Shown piece after piece: positions 7,542 through 9,607 of a stretch of 9,607 bases of DNA (position 1 is its first letter; every line of letters starts with the position of its first letter). The notes below the pieces were generated by a model. That model was not told the origin of the DNA. It searched no databases and saw only the letters and a program-made list of their open reading frames with translations. Made by a program: the position numbers and the translations under genes. The DNA is from an uncultured Prevotella sp. (lineage in GTDB: Bacteria; Bacteroidota; Bacteroidia; Bacteroidales; Bacteroidaceae), in NCBI GenBank assembly GCA_900547085.1, contig URFI01000078.1:1-9607 (forward strand), given 5' to 3'.

Positions 7542-8018
7542 ATGAACTCACAAGAAAGAAAAGAACAATTACGGAACAGCAAACCATACCAGGCCATAAA
7601 ACACATCACCATCTATCTGGACAATTACCACCTTGATGGTGTCGCTGGTTTGGTACCAGGAGGAATAGGTGACGCCGTGACCGCCTTATTCGGCTTGACA
7701 CATGTCTACTTCGCCATGTTTAAGCTGCATTCAATTCCGCTCACCCTGGCAGTGCTGAACAACACTTTGCGTGACGTGCTGTTAGGACTGATTCCGTTCT
7801 ACGTCGGCAATGTCATAGATTTTTTCCACCGTTCTAACAAGAAGAACATGGCTCTCATCGACGGATTCATCAACGACGACAAAGCCATCATCAAGAAAGT
7901 GAACAAACGGGCGTTGCAAGCTGCGGTCTTCCTTGTATTCTTTATCATCGCCATTGCCATGATGATTGCCCTGCTGATATGGTTGGCAAAAACACTGGGA
8001 ACCATGATTTTCAGTTAA
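7542..8018 (+). CDS. DUF4112 domain-containing membrane protein
   Basis: This is a 158-residue protein of the DUF4112 family, whose function is unknown to me. The frame is open further upstream to a TTG at 7494, but that would overlap queG by 35 bp and add a basic, low-information stretch. I therefore chose the ATG at 7542, 13 bp after the queG stop. The conserved core has two similar segments. The first is GLVPGGIGDAV (36-46), in a region starting LDGVAG. The second is GLIPFYVGNVI (82-92), which continues into DFFHRSNKKN (93-102). The segments are hydrophobic and Gly/Pro-rich, possibly re-entrant or membrane-embedded. A clear membrane helix is at about 126-149, and the N-terminus is soluble and charged. 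It is the last gene before the shared terminator and is probably co-transcribed with queG. The family call is firm; no role can be assigned. Confidence 0.85.
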   Translation: MNSQERKEQLRNSKPYQAIKHITIYLDNYHLDGVAGLVPGGIGDAVTALFGLTHVYFAMFKLHSIPLTLAVLNNTLRDVLLGLIPFYVGNVIDFFHRSNKKNMALIDGFINDDKAIIKKVNKRALQAAVFLVFFIIAIAMMIALLIWLAKTLGTMIFS

Positions 8019-8060
8019 AACTCCATACAAGCCTCAGCGAAAAGATGTTCCGCATACTTA

Positions 8061-8100
8061 TCAAAATCCCCAAGACGACGTGCCGCCTTGGGGATTTTGA
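8061..8100. terminator. bidirectional intrinsic terminator
   Basis: TCAAAATCCCCAAG (8061-8074) pairs perfectly with CTTGGGGATTTTGA (8087-8100) over a 12-nt loop, giving a 14-bp stem. The G/C-rich core is flanked by AAAA on the left and TTTT on the right, so it can end transcription from both strands. It lies 42 bp after the DUF4112 stop and 38 bp beyond the glmM stop, between convergent genes, exactly where a shared terminator is expected. Confidence 0.88.
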
Positions 8101-8107
8101 CGTTTGA

Positions 8108-8127
8108 TGGTTGGCAGATGCCGACCA
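8108..8127. other. small accessory hairpin after glmM
   Basis: TGGTTGGC (8108-8115) can pair with GCCGACCA (8120-8127) with one G-U pair and a 4-nt AGAT loop. It sits between the glmM stop and the main terminator, with no T-run of its own on either side. It may help protect the 3' end of the glmM transcript or be chance. Confidence 0.3.
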
Positions 8128-8138
8128 AGCAATACGTC

Positions 8139-9521
8139 TTATTGCATTTCATAAACCACATCCATGAGCTTACGACCAAGACTCTCAGCCTCTTCCATTG
8201 TCGCAGCTTCACTGTAAACACGAATGATAGGCTCCGTGTTGCTGGCTCTCAAGTGAACCCACTTATCAGCGAAATCAATCTTGACACCATCGATGTCTGT
8301 CACTTTTTCATCCGCATACATCTCCTTAATGCGATCCAAGACAGCACTGATATCGGTCTCTGGTGTCAGGTCAATACGGTTTTTCGCCATACAGTAGTTA
8401 GGATAAGTCTTGCGAAGTTCGCTCACCGTCCCTCCTCTTTGAGCCAAAGACGAGAGGAAGAGGGCAATACCTACCAAGGCATCACGACCATAATGGCTCT
8501 CCGGATAAATCACTCCACCATTTCCCTCACCACCAATCACGGCATTCACCTCCTTCATCTTTGTGGTAACGTTCACTTCCCCAACGGCTGAAGCCATGTA
8601 CTGTCCGCCATGTTTCTCTGTAATATCACGCAGGGCACGTGTAGAACTGAGGTTTGAAACGGTGTTGCCGGGCGTATGACTCAACACATAGTCAGCCACA
8701 CTAACCAGCGTGTATTCCTCACCAAACATGGTACCGTCTTCACAGATAAACGCCAAGCGGTCTACATCCGGATCAACAACGATACCAAGGTCGTAGCCAC
8801 CTTTGGACATTTCCTGCATGATACCACCCAAATTCTTTTCCAATGGCTCAGGGTTGTGTGCAAAATCACCCGTGGGTTCACCGTTCAAAAGCGTGTATTC
8901 AACGCCCAATTCGTTCAACAGTTTTGGCAGAATAATGCCACCAACACTGTTGATACCATCCACGGCAACCTTGAAATGAGCTTTTTTGATGGCCTCCCGA
9001 TCAACCAACTTCAGTGCCAACACACTCTCAATATGGCGTTGGTCGAATGAAGCGTCTTCAGAATAATGCCCCAAATGATCCACATCCGCATAGTTGAAAT
9101 CTTCACTTTCAGCGATGTCGAGCACCTCATTTCCTTCCGATTTTGTAAGAAATTCGCCTTCATGGTTGAGCAATTTCAGTGCATTCCATTGTCTTGGGTT
9201 ATGACTCGCGGTGATGATAATGCCCCCAGCCGCCTGTGTCATACGCACAGCCAGTTCGGTTGTGGGCGTCGTAGCCAATCCAATGTTAATGACATCATAA
9301 CCAATTCCCATCAACGTTCCACACACCACGTTCTTCACCATCTCACCTGAAATGCGCGCATCACGCCCCACGACAATGGTATTGCTCTGCGACTTTCCAC
9401 TTCTACGGATAAACGTAGCGTAAGCAGATGTGAACTTGACGATGTCCAATGGGTTCAACGTGTCGCCCGAACGACCTCCAATGGTACCCCGAATTCCTGA
9501 AATTGATTTGATTAACGTCAT
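8139..9521 (-). CDS. glmM: phosphoglucosamine mutase (alpha-D-phosphohexomutase family)
   Basis: The likely reaction is glucosamine-6-phosphate to glucosamine-1-phosphate, the committed step towards UDP-GlcNAc for peptidoglycan and lipid A in the cytoplasm. The 460 residues contain all four phosphohexomutase signatures. TASHNP (104-109) carries the phosphoserine S106, DPDVDR (250-255) binds Mg2+, GEGNGG (331-336) is the sugar-specificity loop, and RASNTEPIIRVY (425-436) binds phosphate. The N-terminal SGIRGTIGG (8-16) is also typical. The GEGNGG loop differs from the GE-x-SGH of E. coli GlmM and resembles archaeal and other Bacteroidota members, so phosphomannomutase or phosphoglucomutase activity cannot be excluded. 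On its own strand the ATG is preceded by AACAGGAAACATC, an acceptable ribosome site. It is convergent with the queG group and shares the terminator at 8061-8100. Confidence 0.88.
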   Translation of the reverse strand: MTLIKSISGIRGTIGGRSGDTLNPLDIVKFTSAYATFIRRSGKSQSNTIVVGRDARISGEMVKNVVCGTLMGIGYDVINIGLATTPTTELAVRMTQAAGGIIITASHNPRQWNALKLLNHEGEFLTKSEGNEVLDIAESEDFNYADVDHLGHYSEDASFDQRHIESVLALKLVDREAIKKAHFKVAVDGINSVGGIILPKLLNELGVEYTLLNGEPTGDFAHNPEPLEKNLGGIMQEMSKGGYDLGIVVDPDVDRLAFICEDGTMFGEEYTLVSVADYVLSHTPGNTVSNLSSTRALRDITEKHGGQYMASAVGEVNVTTKMKEVNAVIGGEGNGGVIYPESHYGRDALVGIALFLSSLAQRGGTVSELRKTYPNYCMAKNRIDLTPETDISAVLDRIKEMYADEKVTDIDGVKIDFADKWVHLRASNTEPIIRVYSEAATMEEAESLGRKLMDVVYEMQ

Positions 9522-9573
9522 GATGTTTCCTGTTTAATGTTAGTTTTTATATCAAGTTGTTCACAGGTTTTTC

Positions 9574-9607
9574 TTACCTACCTCGTTGATATGTAATGTC
9601 ATACAAA
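9574..9607 (-). CDS. possible 3' end of a gene upstream of glmM
   Basis: Reading the minus strand from the right edge, one frame gives LYDITYQRGR and then TAA at 9576-9574, 52 bp before the glmM ATG. The alternating hydrophobic pattern could be the final beta strand of a protein. A second frame also stays open, to TGA at 9563-9561, so the choice is uncertain. No TAnnTTTG promoter for glmM is visible in 9522-9607, which fits glmM being transcribed from further upstream together with such a gene. Confidence 0.3.
   Translation of the reverse strand, partial: LYDITYQRGR

Noticed and set aside
2356..8126. ATGCCG recurring in the hairpins at 2356, 5882 and 8118 as a dispersed repeat family
   Set aside because: Only about six bases are shared and the surrounding sequence differs in each case; this is within chance.
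8088..8591. A 167-codon plus-strand open frame antisense to the end of glmM, with further 124- and 94-codon frames at 8676-9050 and 9066-9350
   Set aside because: All lie opposite a clear, fully conserved phosphohexomutase gene. The first starts inside the terminator hairpin, and none shows a recognisable domain; they are mirror frames.
9522..9607. Promoter directly upstream of glmM on the minus strand
   Set aside because: No TAnnTTTG element is present; a TTTG at the very edge has no matching -7 element at the right spacing.

Overview
The window looks like chromosomal core or near-core DNA from a member of the Bacteroidota, most likely Prevotellaceae (Prevotella or a close relative). The reasons are a TAnnTTTG-type -7 promoter element (TACCTTTG at 2412-2419), A-rich translation starts with little Shine-Dalgarno sequence, and a gene set whose closest remembered relatives are from this phylum: a ~1100-residue DUF2723 protein, a short deacetylase beginning MFIEQP, a DUF4112 protein and a GEGNGG-type GlmM. 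The genus is inferred. No mobile element, CRISPR array, tRNA or rRNA was seen.

Layout. (1) 1-2306, plus strand: two consecutive ABC-2 type permeases, the first cut by the left window edge. They are probably the 3' end of an exporter operon whose ATPase and/or HlyD-type adaptor genes would lie upstream. A weak terminator-like hairpin follows. (2) 2391-5865: a promoter, a ~110-nt structured leader and a very large multi-pass membrane protein of the DUF2723 / TMEM260-like family, a candidate GT-C protein O-mannosyltransferase. (3) 5866-8018: after a 93-bp gap holding a 12-bp stem-loop and a possible 14-codon ORF come a short NodB-type polysaccharide deacetylase, epoxyqueuosine reductase (queG, overlapping the deacetylase by 23 bp) and a small DUF4112 membrane protein starting 13 bp after queG. 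These three look co-transcribed. (4) 8061-8100: a 14-bp perfect stem-loop with A- and T-rich flanks, acting as a shared terminator between convergent units. (5) 8139-9521, minus strand: a phosphohexomutase, most likely GlmM. The last 34 bases may hold the 3' end of another minus-strand gene.

The envelope is the loose common theme: export (ABC permeases), surface or periplasmic protein glycosylation (DUF2723), glycan deacetylation and UDP-GlcNAc precursor supply (GlmM). QueG, a tRNA-modification enzyme, is the outlier and its place probably reflects operon drift. I see no clear new defence or mobile system. The best leads are the DUF2723 glycosyltransferase candidate, the structured gap between it and the deacetylase, and its attenuator-like leader.
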